Positions 50,014 to 58,457 are shown, counted from the first letter of the stretch. The stretch: 64,000 bases of DNA from Actinobacteria bacterium OV450 (GCA_001298555.1 LJCW01000346.1:54088-118087); one strand, 5' to 3'. The notes: a model not told the origin generated them from the sequence alone. Made by a program: numbers and translations.

Positions 50014-50565
50014 ATGGCCATGGACCGTGACCAGGTGCTCCGCGACGCCGCAGCCCTGCTCTCCCGCAAATCGACCGCCACGATGGACGAGGTCGCCCGC
50101 GCCGCGGGCATCGGCCGCGCGACCCTCCACCGGCACTTCGCCGGGCGCGACGCCCTCGTACGGGCCCTGGAGGAACTCGGCATCCGCCAGTTCGAAGCGG
50201 CCTTCGACAAGGCCCGCCTCGACGAGGGAACCGCCGTCGAGGCGCTGCGCCGGCTGGTCGCCGAGGCCGAGCGGGACGCCCAGCTGCTGGCCTTCCTCGT
50301 CACCGAGAACCAGCTCTTCGAGGGCGACCAGGTCAACGAGGGATGGGCCCGGCTCGACGCCCGCGTCAGCGCGCTCTTCCGGCGCGGCCAGGCGGAGGGT
50401 GACATCCGGATCGACCTGAGCCCCGCCTGGCTCACCGAGGCCCTCTACGGCCTCATCGGCACCTGCGCCTGGGCCGTCATGGACGGCCGGGTCGCCGCGA
50501 AGGACTTCCAATACATGATCATCGAGCTGCTGCTCGGTGGCGCACGACGGAGCGTGGGGAAATGA
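50014..50565 (+). CDS. TetR-family repressor of the MFS exporter
   Basis: A 183-residue TetR protein. HTH at about residues 20-48 (TMDEVARAAGIGRATLHRHF), then an all-helical ligand domain. The ATG lies six bases after TATGCT, consistent with a leaderless transcript; a second in-frame ATG is at 50020. The stop overlaps the start of the MFS gene (ATGA), so repressor and pump are made together, the usual arrangement for ligand-inducible export. Confidence 0.9.
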   Translation: MAMDRDQVLRDAAALLSRKSTATMDEVARAAGIGRATLHRHFAGRDALVRALEELGIRQFEAAFDKARLDEGTAVEALRRLVAEAERDAQLLAFLVTENQLFEGDQVNEGWARLDARVSALFRRGQAEGDIRIDLSPAWLTEALYGLIGTCAWAVMDGRVAAKDFQYMIIELLLGGARRSVGK

Positions 50566-52127
50566 GCCGCAACGAACAGCTGACCCGGGAGAAGGGGACG
50601 GAGGCGATCAGGGGTACGTCGGGCGGGGGGAGCAGGGGGCGCTGGCTGGCGCTCTCCGTGCTCGTCCTGGCCGTCCTGCTGGTCGCGGTGGACGCCACCG
50701 TGCTCGGTCTCGCCACACCCTCCCTCAGTGAGGACCTCAAGCCCTCCGGCACCCAGCTGCTGTGGATCGGCGACATCTACTCGTTCGTCATCGCCGGCCT
50801 GCTCGTCTCGATGGGCTCCCTCGGCGACCGCATCGGCCGCAAGAAGCTGCTCCTGGCCGGCGCGACCGCCTTCGGCGCCGTCTCCGTCCTCAACGCCTAC
50901 GCCACCAGCCCCGAGATGATGATCGTGGCCCGGGCCCTGCTCGGCGTGGCCGGCGCGACGCTGATGCCGTCGACGCTCGCGCTGATCCGGAACATATTCC
51001 ACGACGCCAGGGAGCGCAGCCTCGCCATCGGCATCTGGGGCGCCACCGCCTCGGCCGGCGCGGCCATCGGGCCCGTCGTCGGCGGAGCCCTGCTCCAGCA
51101 CTTCTGGTGGGGCTCGGTCTTCCTCATCAACCTGCCCGTCATGATCGCACTGGTCCTCGTCGGCATCAAGCTGCTGCCCGAGTCGAAGAACCCGGTCGCC
51201 GGCCCCTGGGACCTGGTCAGCGTCGCCCTCTCGCTCGTCGGTGTCATCGGCGTCGTCTACGCCGTCAAGGAAGTCGCCACCCACGGTGTGACGTGGGGCG
51301 TCTGCGCCGCCGCTGCCCTCGGCGCCGCGTGCCTGTACGCCTTCGTCCGCCGTCAGTTCAGCCTGCCGTCGCCGCTGCTCGACATGCGGCTCTTCAAGCA
51401 CCGCGGCTTCTCCGGGGCGGTCCTCGCCGACCTGCTGACCGTCTTCGGCCTCTCCGGCCTCGTCTTCTTCCTCTCCCAGTTCCTCCAGCTCGTCCAGGGC
51501 CGCGACCCCCTGGAGGCGGGACTGGCCGAACTGCCCGCCGCCGTCGGCGCGGTGGTCCCCGGACTGGTCGCCGGCCGGTACGCCCGCCGGTACTCGGTGC
51601 GGTCGATCGTGACCGGCGGCCTCGCGTCCATCGGGCTCGCCCTGGGCGCACTGACCCTGATCCACAAGGAGAGCGGCTACCCGCTGCTGGGCGTGGCCCT
51701 GCTGGTCGTCGGTCTCGGCGCCGGCTTCTCCTTCACCGTCACCGCCGACGTGATCCTCTCCAGCGTCCCCAAGGAGCAGGCCGGTTCGGCCTCGGCCGTC
51801 TCCGAGACCGCGTACGAACTCGGCGCGGCCCTCGGCATCGCCCTGCTCGGCTCCATCGTCACCGGCGTCTACCAGGGCTTCACCGCCCCGGCTTCGGTCC
51901 CCGCACCGGTCGCCGACGCCGCCCACGAATCGCTGGGCGGCGCCGTCGAAGCCGCGAAGGCCGTGGACCCGGCGACCGCGCAGACCATGGTCGCCGCCGC
52001 CCAGGACGCCTTCGTGGACGGCCTGCGGTTCGCCTCCGGCGTCGGCGCGGCCGTCCTGCTGGCCACGGCGGCCGTCGCCTGGTTCCTGCTGAGGGGGCAG
52101 AGGCTCCAGGACGGCGCCACGCACTGA
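50562..52127 (+). CDS. MFS drug exporter, DHA2 (14-span) family
   Basis: A 521-residue EmrB/QacA-type transporter. DATVLGLATPSLSEDL in span 1, GDRIGRKKLL as motif A, and GPVVGGALLQHFWWGSVFLI as motif C of the drug:H+ antiporters are present. It probably exports a hydrophobic compound sensed by the TetR partner; the substrate is unknown. It overlaps the TetR gene by four bases and is followed by an unrelated membrane protein 69 bp on. Confidence 0.92.
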   Translation: MSRNEQLTREKGTEAIRGTSGGGSRGRWLALSVLVLAVLLVAVDATVLGLATPSLSEDLKPSGTQLLWIGDIYSFVIAGLLVSMGSLGDRIGRKKLLLAGATAFGAVSVLNAYATSPEMMIVARALLGVAGATLMPSTLALIRNIFHDARERSLAIGIWGATASAGAAIGPVVGGALLQHFWWGSVFLINLPVMIALVLVGIKLLPESKNPVAGPWDLVSVALSLVGVIGVVYAVKEVATHGVTWGVCAAAALGAACLYAFVRRQFSLPSPLLDMRLFKHRGFSGAVLADLLTVFGLSGLVFFLSQFLQLVQGRDPLEAGLAELPAAVGAVVPGLVAGRYARRYSVRSIVTGGLASIGLALGALTLIHKESGYPLLGVALLVVGLGAGFSFTVTADVILSSVPKEQAGSASAVSETAYELGAALGIALLGSIVTGVYQGFTAPASVPAPVADAAHESLGGAVEAAKAVDPATAQTMVAAAQDAFVDGLRFASGVGAAVLLATAAVAWFLLRGQRLQDGATH

Positions 52128-52196
52128 CGCGCCGCCAGGGAGGAGCGCCCCGCACGCAGTTGACACCACGTCGGCGTGCGGGACACCATCCCGGCG

Positions 52197-53672
52197 ATGG
52201 AGATCACCGAACTGACCCCGGCCGAGCGCCGCGTATGGGAAGCCTTTCCGCGCGGCGACGGCGTCGACTTCCGGGAACATCCCGAGGACAGCTCGGTGGA
52301 CGGGGCCGGCTGGGGCCCGGAGCGCACCGTACGGGCGGACGTGCTGCGCGCCCTGCTGCTGGGCGCGGGCACCGCCGAGGAGGGCCGGGTCGCCGGGCTC
52401 AAGATCAAGGGTGCCCGGATCACCGGCGACCTCGACCTCAGGTACGCGGCCGTCGACCATCCCATACGCCTGCGCGACTGCTGGTTCGAGCGCAAGCCCC
52501 TGCTGTACGGGTCCCGGCTGAAGGCGCTCGTCCTCGGCTACTCCACCCTCCCGGGCCTCACCGCCGCCACGATGCGCGTCGAGGTGGTCCTGCGGCTCTC
52601 CTGCTGCCGGATCACCGGCCCCGTCCGGCTCCAGGGCGCCAAGGTGGACGGCGGCCTCTTCCTCCAGGGGGCGGTGATCGGACCGGTGACGGGCGACGAG
52701 GCGGAGGAGCCACCGCTCCAGCTCAACCACATCGAGATCGGCACCGACATCATCGCCAACGACCTGACGGTGCACGGCCAGGTGCGGCTGAACGGCGCCA
52801 CCGTGGGCGGACAGGTCCAGCTCGACGGGGCCCGCCTGGTCACCCCCGGCGGCATAGCCCTGCACGCCGAGACGCTGACCGTCGGAACCGACCTGCGCGC
52901 GCACCGGCTGCACGCCCGCGGCATGGTCAACCTCACCGGCTCCCGCATACCCGGCCAGGCCAATCTCTCCCGCGCCGACCTCGCCAACCCCGGCGGAACC
53001 GCACTGCGCGCCTCCAGCTCCGTCATCGGCGAGCTGTGGCTGCGCCGCTGTCCACCGATCCGGGGCGACGTGAACCTGCGCCGGTCCACCTTCGACCTGC
53101 TCCACGTCGAACCCGGCTCCTGGCCCGAGCGGATCGCCATCGACGGCCTCACCTACCGCACCCTGGCCCCGCACCTGCCGCCACAGGAGCGGCTGCCCGC
53201 GCTGGAGCGGGAGGAGTCGGGTTACCTGCCCTACGCGTACGAGCAGCTCGGCGCGGCCTACCGCACGGTGGGCGACGAGGCGGGGGCCCGCACGGTGCAG
53301 CTCGCCAAGCTGCGCCGGCACCGGAGCACCCTGCCCCGGCACGCCAGGGCCTGGGGGCTGCTCCAGGACGCCACCGTCGGCTACGGCTTCCGGCCGCTGC
53401 GGGCCGCGGGCTGGCTGGCGGCGCTGCTGCTGACGGGCTCGATCGCGTACGGCCTGCACCCGCCGAGGGAGCTCAAGGCCGGGGAGGCGCCGGAGTTCAA
53501 TCCGGTGTTCTACACGATCGACCTGATGCTGCCGATCGTCGGCTTCGGCCAGGAGGGCGCCTTCGCGCCGAACGGCTGGTACCAGTGGCTGTCGTACGTG
53601 CTGATCGTGACCGGCTGGATCCTCGCCACGACGACCGCGGCGGGCGTCAGCCGGTCACTCCAACGGCAGTAG
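52197..53672 (+). CDS. Protein with helical-stack repeats and C-terminal membrane spans
   Basis: A 491-residue protein I can only describe. Residues about 60-330 consist of irregular strands of the type LKIKGARITGDLDLRYA, VRLQGAKVDGGLFLQGAVI and VRLNGATVGGQVQLDGARLV. Their period of roughly 20-22 residues suggests a right-handed beta-helix related to pentapeptide-repeat proteins. After a basic linker come two spans (AAGWLAALLLTGSIAYGL about 400-417, and WLSYVLIVTGWILATTTA about 462-480). The repeat domain is presumably cytoplasmic. ATG at 52197 chosen; an in-frame GTG lies 21 bp upstream. Confidence 0.72.
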   Translation: MEITELTPAERRVWEAFPRGDGVDFREHPEDSSVDGAGWGPERTVRADVLRALLLGAGTAEEGRVAGLKIKGARITGDLDLRYAAVDHPIRLRDCWFERKPLLYGSRLKALVLGYSTLPGLTAATMRVEVVLRLSCCRITGPVRLQGAKVDGGLFLQGAVIGPVTGDEAEEPPLQLNHIEIGTDIIANDLTVHGQVRLNGATVGGQVQLDGARLVTPGGIALHAETLTVGTDLRAHRLHARGMVNLTGSRIPGQANLSRADLANPGGTALRASSSVIGELWLRRCPPIRGDVNLRRSTFDLLHVEPGSWPERIAIDGLTYRTLAPHLPPQERLPALEREESGYLPYAYEQLGAAYRTVGDEAGARTVQLAKLRRHRSTLPRHARAWGLLQDATVGYGFRPLRAAGWLAALLLTGSIAYGLHPPRELKAGEAPEFNPVFYTIDLMLPIVGFGQEGAFAPNGWYQWLSYVLIVTGWILATTTAAGVSRSLQRQ

Positions 53673-53681
53673 CAGCCGCAG

Positions 53682-54353
53682 CTACGCGGCCTTCGCCTTG
53701 GTGGCGTACATGTCCACGTACTCCTGGCCCGAGAGCCGCATGACCTCGGCCATCACCGAGTCGGTGACGGCGCGCAGCACGTAGCGGTCGCGGTCCATGC
53801 CCTCGTAGCGCGAGAACTCCATCGGCTCGCCGAAGCGGACGGTGACCCGGCCCGGGCGCGGCATGCCCGCGCCGCCCGGCTGGAGCTTGTCGGTGCCGAT
53901 CATCGCGAAGGGGACCACCGGGGCGCCGGTCATCAGGGTCAGGCGGGCGATTCCGGTACGGCCGCGGTAGAGGCGGCCGTCGGGGGAGCGGGTGCCCTCC
54001 GGGTAGATCCCGAAGATCTTGCCCTCCTCCAGGATGCGGCGGCCGGTCATCAGGGCGGCGACACCGCCGTTGGCGCCGTCACGGTCGACCGGGATCATGC
54101 CGGCCCCGGTGAAGAACCACGCCATGGCGCGGCCCTTGACGCCCTTGCCCGTCACGTACTCGTCCTTGCCGATGAAGTGCACCGTCCGGTCGCACAACAG
54201 CGGGAGGATCATGGAGTCGATGAAGGTGAGGTGGTTGCCCGCCAGGATCACCGGACCGGTGCCCGGAATGTTCTCGATGCCCTCCACGCGGGTGCGGAAC
54301 ATCATGCGCATGACCGGCCCGACAGTGGCTTTGATGAGCGATGTACGGAACAA
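53682..54353 (-). CDS. 1-acyl-sn-glycerol-3-phosphate acyltransferase (PlsC family)
   Basis: A 223-residue acyltransferase. Catalytic NHLTFID (the NHx4D motif) near residue 40 and FGIYPEGTRSPDG near 105 define the PlsC fold. It makes phosphatidic acid or acts in a related lipid step at the membrane. Start choice: a TTG at 54353 (LFRTSLIKATVGP) lies seven bases after GGAGG, and the family homology begins there. Longer in-frame starts would cross the divergent gene's promoter region. Confidence 0.88.
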   Translation of the reverse strand: MFRTSLIKATVGPVMRMMFRTRVEGIENIPGTGPVILAGNHLTFIDSMILPLLCDRTVHFIGKDEYVTGKGVKGRAMAWFFTGAGMIPVDRDGANGGVAALMTGRRILEEGKIFGIYPEGTRSPDGRLYRGRTGIARLTLMTGAPVVPFAMIGTDKLQPGGAGMPRPGRVTVRFGEPMEFSRYEGMDRDRYVLRAVTDSVMAEVMRLSGQEYVDMYATKAKAA

Positions 54354-54448
54354 CGTGAGCCCTCCGGCATCGAAAATCGGGTGTCGCACCACACGGCGGT
54401 GGTGCAGGTGAGGACGATACTCGCGGGTCAGCTCCGAGTGCACATCGG

Positions 54449-54481
54449 GTTCACGAGGTGGATACGCAGTGTTGACGCACG
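54449..54481 (+). promoter_or_regulatory. PHO-box-like array upstream of the phosphodiesterase gene
   Basis: Three consecutive 11-base units, GTTCACGAGGT, GGATACGCAGT and GTTGACGCACG, share G-x-x-x-A-C-G-x-x-x-x. The first fits the PhoP direct-repeat consensus GTTCA well, the others partly. It lies 133-165 bases before the GDPD start. Confidence 0.45.
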
Positions 54482-54613
54482 TTTCCGCCATGTTCCCCGC
54501 AGGCCCACCCCCGCGCCACCGGCCGCTGCCTACGATCGCCACGCCGAATCGGGCCGCGGGAAGCCGGAGACCCCGGAGACGCCCGGCCCTCTCAGACGAC
54601 AGGAGTGGCATTC

Positions 54614-55819
54614 ATGACGCAGGGTGGGGCAGCACGGCGTACGGTCCTCGGCGCGGCCGTCATGGCAGCGGGCGGCGGCATCGCCGGGCTCTCGGCGGGA
54701 TCCGCCTCGGCCGCGCAGACGGCACCGGCGGCGGGCGCCGCGGACCCGGCCGAGGCGGCGTACGCGGCCGACGTGCGCCACGGCGGCGGCTACCGGGACC
54801 TGCCCGTGCCGCTGGTCATCGGCCACCGCGGGGCCTGCGGCTACCGGCCCGAGCACACCCTCGGCTCGTACGAGCTGGCCCTCGACCTGGGTGCGGACGT
54901 CGTCGAGCAGGACCTGGTGCCCACCAAGGACGGCCACCTGGTGTGCCGCCACGAGAACGAGATAGGCGGCACCACCGACGTCGCCGACCACCCCGGGTTC
55001 GCCGCCCGCCGTACGACCAAGACGGTCGACGGCGTCGCGGTCACGGGCTGGTTCACCGAGGACTTCACCCTCGCCGAGCTGAAGACCCTGCGGGCGAAGG
55101 AGCGCATTCCCGCGGTCCGCCAGCGCAACACCCTCTACGACGGCCGGTGGGACGTGCCCACGTTCGAGGAGGTGCTGCGCTGGGCCGACCGGGAGGGCAG
55201 GCGGCGCGGCAGGCGCATCTGGCTGCACGTCGAGACCAAGCACCCCACCTACTTCCGGGCCCTGGGCCTGGGCCTGGAGGAACCCCTCGCCAAGCTGCTG
55301 CGCCGCTACGGCCGGGACGGGCGCAACGCCCCGCTGTTCCTCCAGTCGTTCGAGCCCTCCAGCATCCAGCGGCTCTCCCGGCTGGTCTCCGCGCCCCGCG
55401 TGGTCCTGCTGGCCGCCGCGGGCACCCGGCCCTGGGACTTCGAACAGGCCAAGGACCCGCGGACGGTGACGGACCTGGTCAAGCCCGAGGGCCTGAAGTG
55501 GATCGCCGGGTTCGCCCAGGGCATCGGCCCCACCATGGACCTCATCCTGCCGCGCGACGCGGCCGGGAGGCTCGGCGCCCCGACCACGCTGGTCGAGGAC
55601 GCCCACGCCAACGGGCTGGTGCTGCACCCCTACACCGCGCGCAACGAGAACACCTTCCTGCCGGCCGAGTACCGCAAGGGCGCCGACCCGACCGCGTACG
55701 GAGACGCCTTCGGCGCGTTCAAGACGTACTTCGAACAGGGCATCGACGGCATCTTCACGGACAACGCCGACACCGGACTGCTCGCGGCCGAGGCCTTCCG
55801 CCCGGGCCGCCGCCGGTAG
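54614..55819 (+). CDS. glpQ1: Tat-exported glycerophosphodiester phosphodiesterase
   Basis: A 401-residue GDPD. Twin-arginine signal ARRTVLGAAVMAAGGGIAG with cleavage around residue 34. Active site: VIGHRGACGYRPEHTLGSYE (HR, E), VVEQDLVPTKDGHLVCRHE (E, D, H). It hydrolyses glycerophosphodiesters outside the cell to glycerol-3-phosphate. Its position matches, from memory, S. coelicolor glpQ1, which is under PhoP control; the direct-repeat array upstream fits. AGGAG precedes the ATG by 8 bases. Confidence 0.9.
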   Translation: MTQGGAARRTVLGAAVMAAGGGIAGLSAGSASAAQTAPAAGAADPAEAAYAADVRHGGGYRDLPVPLVIGHRGACGYRPEHTLGSYELALDLGADVVEQDLVPTKDGHLVCRHENEIGGTTDVADHPGFAARRTTKTVDGVAVTGWFTEDFTLAELKTLRAKERIPAVRQRNTLYDGRWDVPTFEEVLRWADREGRRRGRRIWLHVETKHPTYFRALGLGLEEPLAKLLRRYGRDGRNAPLFLQSFEPSSIQRLSRLVSAPRVVLLAAAGTRPWDFEQAKDPRTVTDLVKPEGLKWIAGFAQGIGPTMDLILPRDAAGRLGAPTTLVEDAHANGLVLHPYTARNENTFLPAEYRKGADPTAYGDAFGAFKTYFEQGIDGIFTDNADTGLLAAEAFRPGRRR

Positions 55820-55907
55820 CGGGCTCGCGGCCGGCGGGAGCGTCTTTCGGACAGGTTCCGCACGCCACCCGTCAACAGATAAGCGGAATATCACGTACGG
55901 GTGGGCT

Positions 55908-56495
55908 GTGCCGGACGGGGAAACCGCCGGGCACGGCCCGCGCGTCCCGCCCGGCATGGACCTGCTGAAGGACTCCGATCTCCTGAACGAACTGGGCCCG
56001 CTGCTCTCCGCCGAGGCGGCCGCGGAGGCCCCGGGCACCGGAGTGGAGGCCGCCGACCTGGAACAAGCCGTCTGGGTCAGGCTGCTGGAACACGACCCCG
56101 CCCCCGCCGAGCCGGCCCGCTGGCTGCGCCGGGCCGTGCGCGCGGAGGCCCGGCTCGCCCGCCGCCGCGCCCGCCGCGAGATCCCGTACGGCCACCGCCA
56201 TCACGTCGAGGACGGATCCCGGCCCGGGCGCGTTGGTGCCGGACCCGAAGACGCCCTGCTGCACGGGGAGGAGAACCGGGCCCTCCGATCGGCCGTCGCC
56301 CGATTGCCCGGACGGTGCCCGGAGCTGATGAGGGCACTTCTTTCGCCCAGGGACCTCACCTACCGTGAAATCGCAGGAGAGTTGGGTATCTCACAAGGAA
56401 GTTTGGGGCCCGTGCGTTCCCGATGCCTGGGATGTCTGCGCAGAATGCTCGCGTCAGAGGTTGCGGCTCCTCGCCTTCGGGGAAGGGAGCGGTAG
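55908..56495 (+). CDS. Small sigma-70-family (ECF-like) sigma factor
   Basis: A 195-residue protein with a sigma region 4-like HTH near the C-terminus (LRSAVARLPGRCPELMRALL, LTYREIAGELGISQGSLGPV) and a diverged N-terminal region 2-like helix (DLEQAVWVRLLEHD). No clear DNA-melting residues were seen. No anti-sigma gene is adjacent. The GTG start (55908) follows GGGTGGG; an ATG at 55956 is possible. Confidence 0.78.
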   Translation: MPDGETAGHGPRVPPGMDLLKDSDLLNELGPLLSAEAAAEAPGTGVEAADLEQAVWVRLLEHDPAPAEPARWLRRAVRAEARLARRRARREIPYGHRHHVEDGSRPGRVGAGPEDALLHGEENRALRSAVARLPGRCPELMRALLSPRDLTYREIAGELGISQGSLGPVRSRCLGCLRRMLASEVAAPRLRGRER

Positions 56496-56532
56496 ACCAG
56501 CGGGCTACCAGGTGAGCGGGAGGCATGCGCAC

Positions 56533-57039
56533 ATGGGCATGAGCGTGACCATTTCGGCGGCAGCTGCCGGGGACACAGAGCAGATCCTCAAACTGCAGTA
56601 CCTGGCGTTCCAGCGCGAGGCCGAGCTGTACGGGAACTACCTCATCCAGCCGCTCACCCAGACCCTCGACTCCCTCAAGGCCGAGCTGGAGTCGGACACG
56701 GTGCTCGTGGCCCGGCTCGGCGACGAAGTGGTCGGCACCGTGCGCGGCAGCGTCGACGAGGACGGCACCGGCAAGATCGCCAAGCTCTGCGTCCACCCGC
56801 GCCTGCAGGGGCACGGACTCGGCGCCCGGCTGCTGCGCGCCGTCGAGGAGGCCCTCGCGGGCCACGGCGAGACCACCCGCTTCCGGCTGCACACCGGCCA
56901 CAAGAGCGAATCCAACCTGCGCCTCTACCGCAAGGCCGGCTACGTACAGGTCGGCGGCCGCACCGCTTCCGACGGCGTGCGCCTGGTGATCCTGGAGAAG
57001 GAGGCCACCGACGCGGCCGACTTCGCCGTCAGCGCCTGA
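56533..57039 (+). CDS. GNAT-family N-acetyltransferase
   Basis: A 168-residue GNAT enzyme. Core VLVARLGDEVVGTVRGSVDE, KIAKLCVHPRLQGHGLGARL (acetyl-CoA loop QGHGLG) and LHTGHKSESNLRLYRKAGY (motif B). It acetylates an unknown amine. The ATG at 56533 follows GGGAGG by nine bases. Starts 37 bp after the sigma-factor gene, probably the same transcript. Confidence 0.88.
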   Translation: MGMSVTISAAAAGDTEQILKLQYLAFQREAELYGNYLIQPLTQTLDSLKAELESDTVLVARLGDEVVGTVRGSVDEDGTGKIAKLCVHPRLQGHGLGARLLRAVEEALAGHGETTRFRLHTGHKSESNLRLYRKAGYVQVGGRTASDGVRLVILEKEATDAADFAVSA

Positions 57040-57066
57040 AGCCTGCGCCTGAAGGCTCCTTGAAGC

Positions 57067-57486
57067 TCAGCGCTTGGCGCGCAGCCAGAGCATCCCGGTG
57101 ACCGGCAGGATCACCGGGATGAACAGGTAGCCCATCCCGAAGTCCGACCACACGGTGGCGTCCGGGAAGGCCTCCGGGCGCACCAGCGTCCAGGTGCCCA
57201 CGGCCAGTACGCCGGCCAGCTCGGCGGCGCAGCAGATCCGCGCCGCCTTGCGGGCCGTCTCCCCACCGCGCACCAGCGAGTACGTGATGAAGGCATAGAC
57301 CAGGGCCGCCGCGGCGGACAGCGTGTACGCCAGCGGCGCCCGGTCGAACTCGGTGGAGATCTGGTAGACCGAGCGCGACAGCGCGCCCACCACCATCACC
57401 CCGTACAGCCAGACCAGCAGCAGCCCCGGCCCGGAGACCAGCCGCTTGCGTTCTCCCGGCGTGAGGGCGGTCGTCGTGTCAGGCAC
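57067..57486 (-). CDS. Four-span membrane protein of unknown function
   Basis: A 139-residue protein with four predicted spans (GPGLLLVWLYGVMVVGAL, YTLSAAAALVYAFITY, ICCAAELAGVLAVGTW, MGYLFIPVILPVTGMLWL). GTG start overlaps the end of the preceding gene by eight bases, so the two are coupled. I know no function; it is conserved with its partner in streptomycetes as far as I recall. Confidence 0.75.
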   Translation of the reverse strand: MPDTTTALTPGERKRLVSGPGLLLVWLYGVMVVGALSRSVYQISTEFDRAPLAYTLSAAAALVYAFITYSLVRGGETARKAARICCAAELAGVLAVGTWTLVRPEAFPDATVWSDFGMGYLFIPVILPVTGMLWLRAKR

Positions 57487-57847
57487 CGGGGGTCCCCCAG
57501 ATGTCGTAGAGGCGCACTTCCAGCACGGCGAGGACGACCGCACCCGCGGCCACCGTCACCGAGCCCCACTTGGTGCGCTCGGTCAAAGAGAGCAGTCCGG
57601 CGGCCGGGACGGCGGCGAAGGCGCCGATCAGGTAGGCCACGAAGATCACCGAACCCTCGTCGGCCTTCTCGCCCCGGCCCAGCTGCACCAGCCCGATCAC
57701 CAGCTGGGCCAGCGCGAGCACGCTCACCACGGCCATGCCGATGAAGTGCCAGTCCTTGGTCGGCTGGTCCCGCCAGGCGGCGAATGCGCACCAGGCGGCG
57801 AGGGCGAGTGCGGTCGCGCCGAGGGCGGCCGTCAGGGCGTCGAACAT
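57479..57847 (-). CDS. Four-span membrane protein of unknown function, partner of the next gene
   Basis: A 122-residue protein with four predicted spans (ALTAALGATALALAAWCAFA, IGMAVVSVLALAQLVIGL, VIFVAYLIGAFAAVPAAG, VTVAAGAVVLAVLEV). TACCCT six bases upstream of the ATG suggests a leaderless mRNA. Its stop overlaps the GTG of the downstream four-span gene, so the pair probably forms one membrane complex. Confidence 0.75.
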   Translation of the reverse strand: MFDALTAALGATALALAAWCAFAAWRDQPTKDWHFIGMAVVSVLALAQLVIGLVQLGRGEKADEGSVIFVAYLIGAFAAVPAAGLLSLTERTKWGSVTVAAGAVVLAVLEVRLYDIWGTPGA

Positions 57848-58121
57848 GCAGCGAGGGTATTACGGGCCGAAAGGCCCGATGTCCTCACCCCCGGCCCCGC
57901 CCCCCCGCCGCCCCGGGCGGCGCCCCCGCCCGGCGTCCGGCGGGCCGTGGCCTTGACCACAGCCCGCCCCGCCGCGGGGCCCCCGCGGCCCCGGCCGCAC
58001 CGGCCCCTCGCGGCGGTGTCCGTGCAGGTCAGCCAGGGCCGGGCCGCGGTGTCGGCGGACGTCCCGGTGTGACCGAGGCTGTCCGGTATGCGGCCGGAAT
58101 CCGTCCGGTATGCGGACAGTT

Positions 58122-58152
58122 TTGATCGGTGAAGGGATACGTCTGCTTTACT
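58122..58152 (+). promoter_or_regulatory. Promoter of the met leader peptide and metNIQ
   Basis: TTGATC (58122-58127) and a -10-like TTTACT (58147-58152), with a 19-base spacer, point to a transcript start at or next to the ATG at 58160. The -10 hexamer is imperfect. Confidence 0.45.
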
Positions 58153-58159
58153 TGGGCCC

Positions 58160-58246
58160 ATGACCACGACGAGCAGCCGCACCCTTGCGACCGAGGCGAC
58201 CACGACGCCCGGTGCTCGTTGTATGTGTCGAATGTGCGCCTTCTGA
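58160..58246 (+). CDS. Putative leaderless leader peptide with Cys/Met codons
   Basis: A 28-codon ORF starts at ATG 58160 with no ribosome-binding site and a -10-like hexamer seven bases upstream. It ends GARCMCRMCAF then TGA: three Cys and two Met codons in seven positions. It is the only small ORF in the leader with such a cluster. Cysteine-rich leaderless ORFs in mycobacteria act as attenuators; here stalling at Cys or Met could control metNIQ, 211 bases downstream. It does not encode a known domain. Confidence 0.6.
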   Translation: MTTTSSRTLATEATTTPGARCMCRMCAF

Positions 58247-58261
58247 GGGCCCCTCTCCTGA

Positions 58262-58283
58262 GTCTCGCGCCCCGAAGCGAGAC
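58262..58283 (+). promoter_or_regulatory. Hairpin 15 bases after the leader-peptide stop
   Basis: GTCTCGC pairs with GCGAGAC around an 8-base loop. A ribosome paused on the last codons of the leader peptide would sit just before it. Confidence 0.5.
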
Positions 58284-58457
58284 CGGCCGAGCCCGTCCGC
58301 CCCACCGCTGCACAGCAGTACGGACCGGATCGCTCCCTGCCCCGCGCATGCGTGAGAACCGCCGATAAATCCCGGTTCGCCCCGTATCGCGTCCCCAGAT
58401 GTTTGCCCCGTGCCCGGCAGCCCGCTGCGCCGCGCACTCGACAGCGACGGAAATCCT

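Larger units (their letters stand above)
57848..58457. other. Intergenic region with the met-operon leader
   Basis: About 300 bp of very GC-rich sequence with no credible gene precede the promoter at 58122. The rest is the leader of metNIQ: a 28-codon ORF, then structured sequence to the metN start. Confidence 0.6.

Noticed and set aside
53360..53400. TVGYG, resembling a potassium-channel filter, in the protein at 52197
   Set aside because: It lies in the basic linker before the first span, without a pore helix, so the match is chance.
58129..58368. 80-codon ORF overlapping the met leader peptide in another frame
   Set aside because: It begins upstream of the probable transcript start, lacks a ribosome-binding site and shows no domain.
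58246..58457. SAM riboswitch upstream of metN
   Set aside because: None of the conserved SAM-I or SAM-IV core sequences that I know are present.
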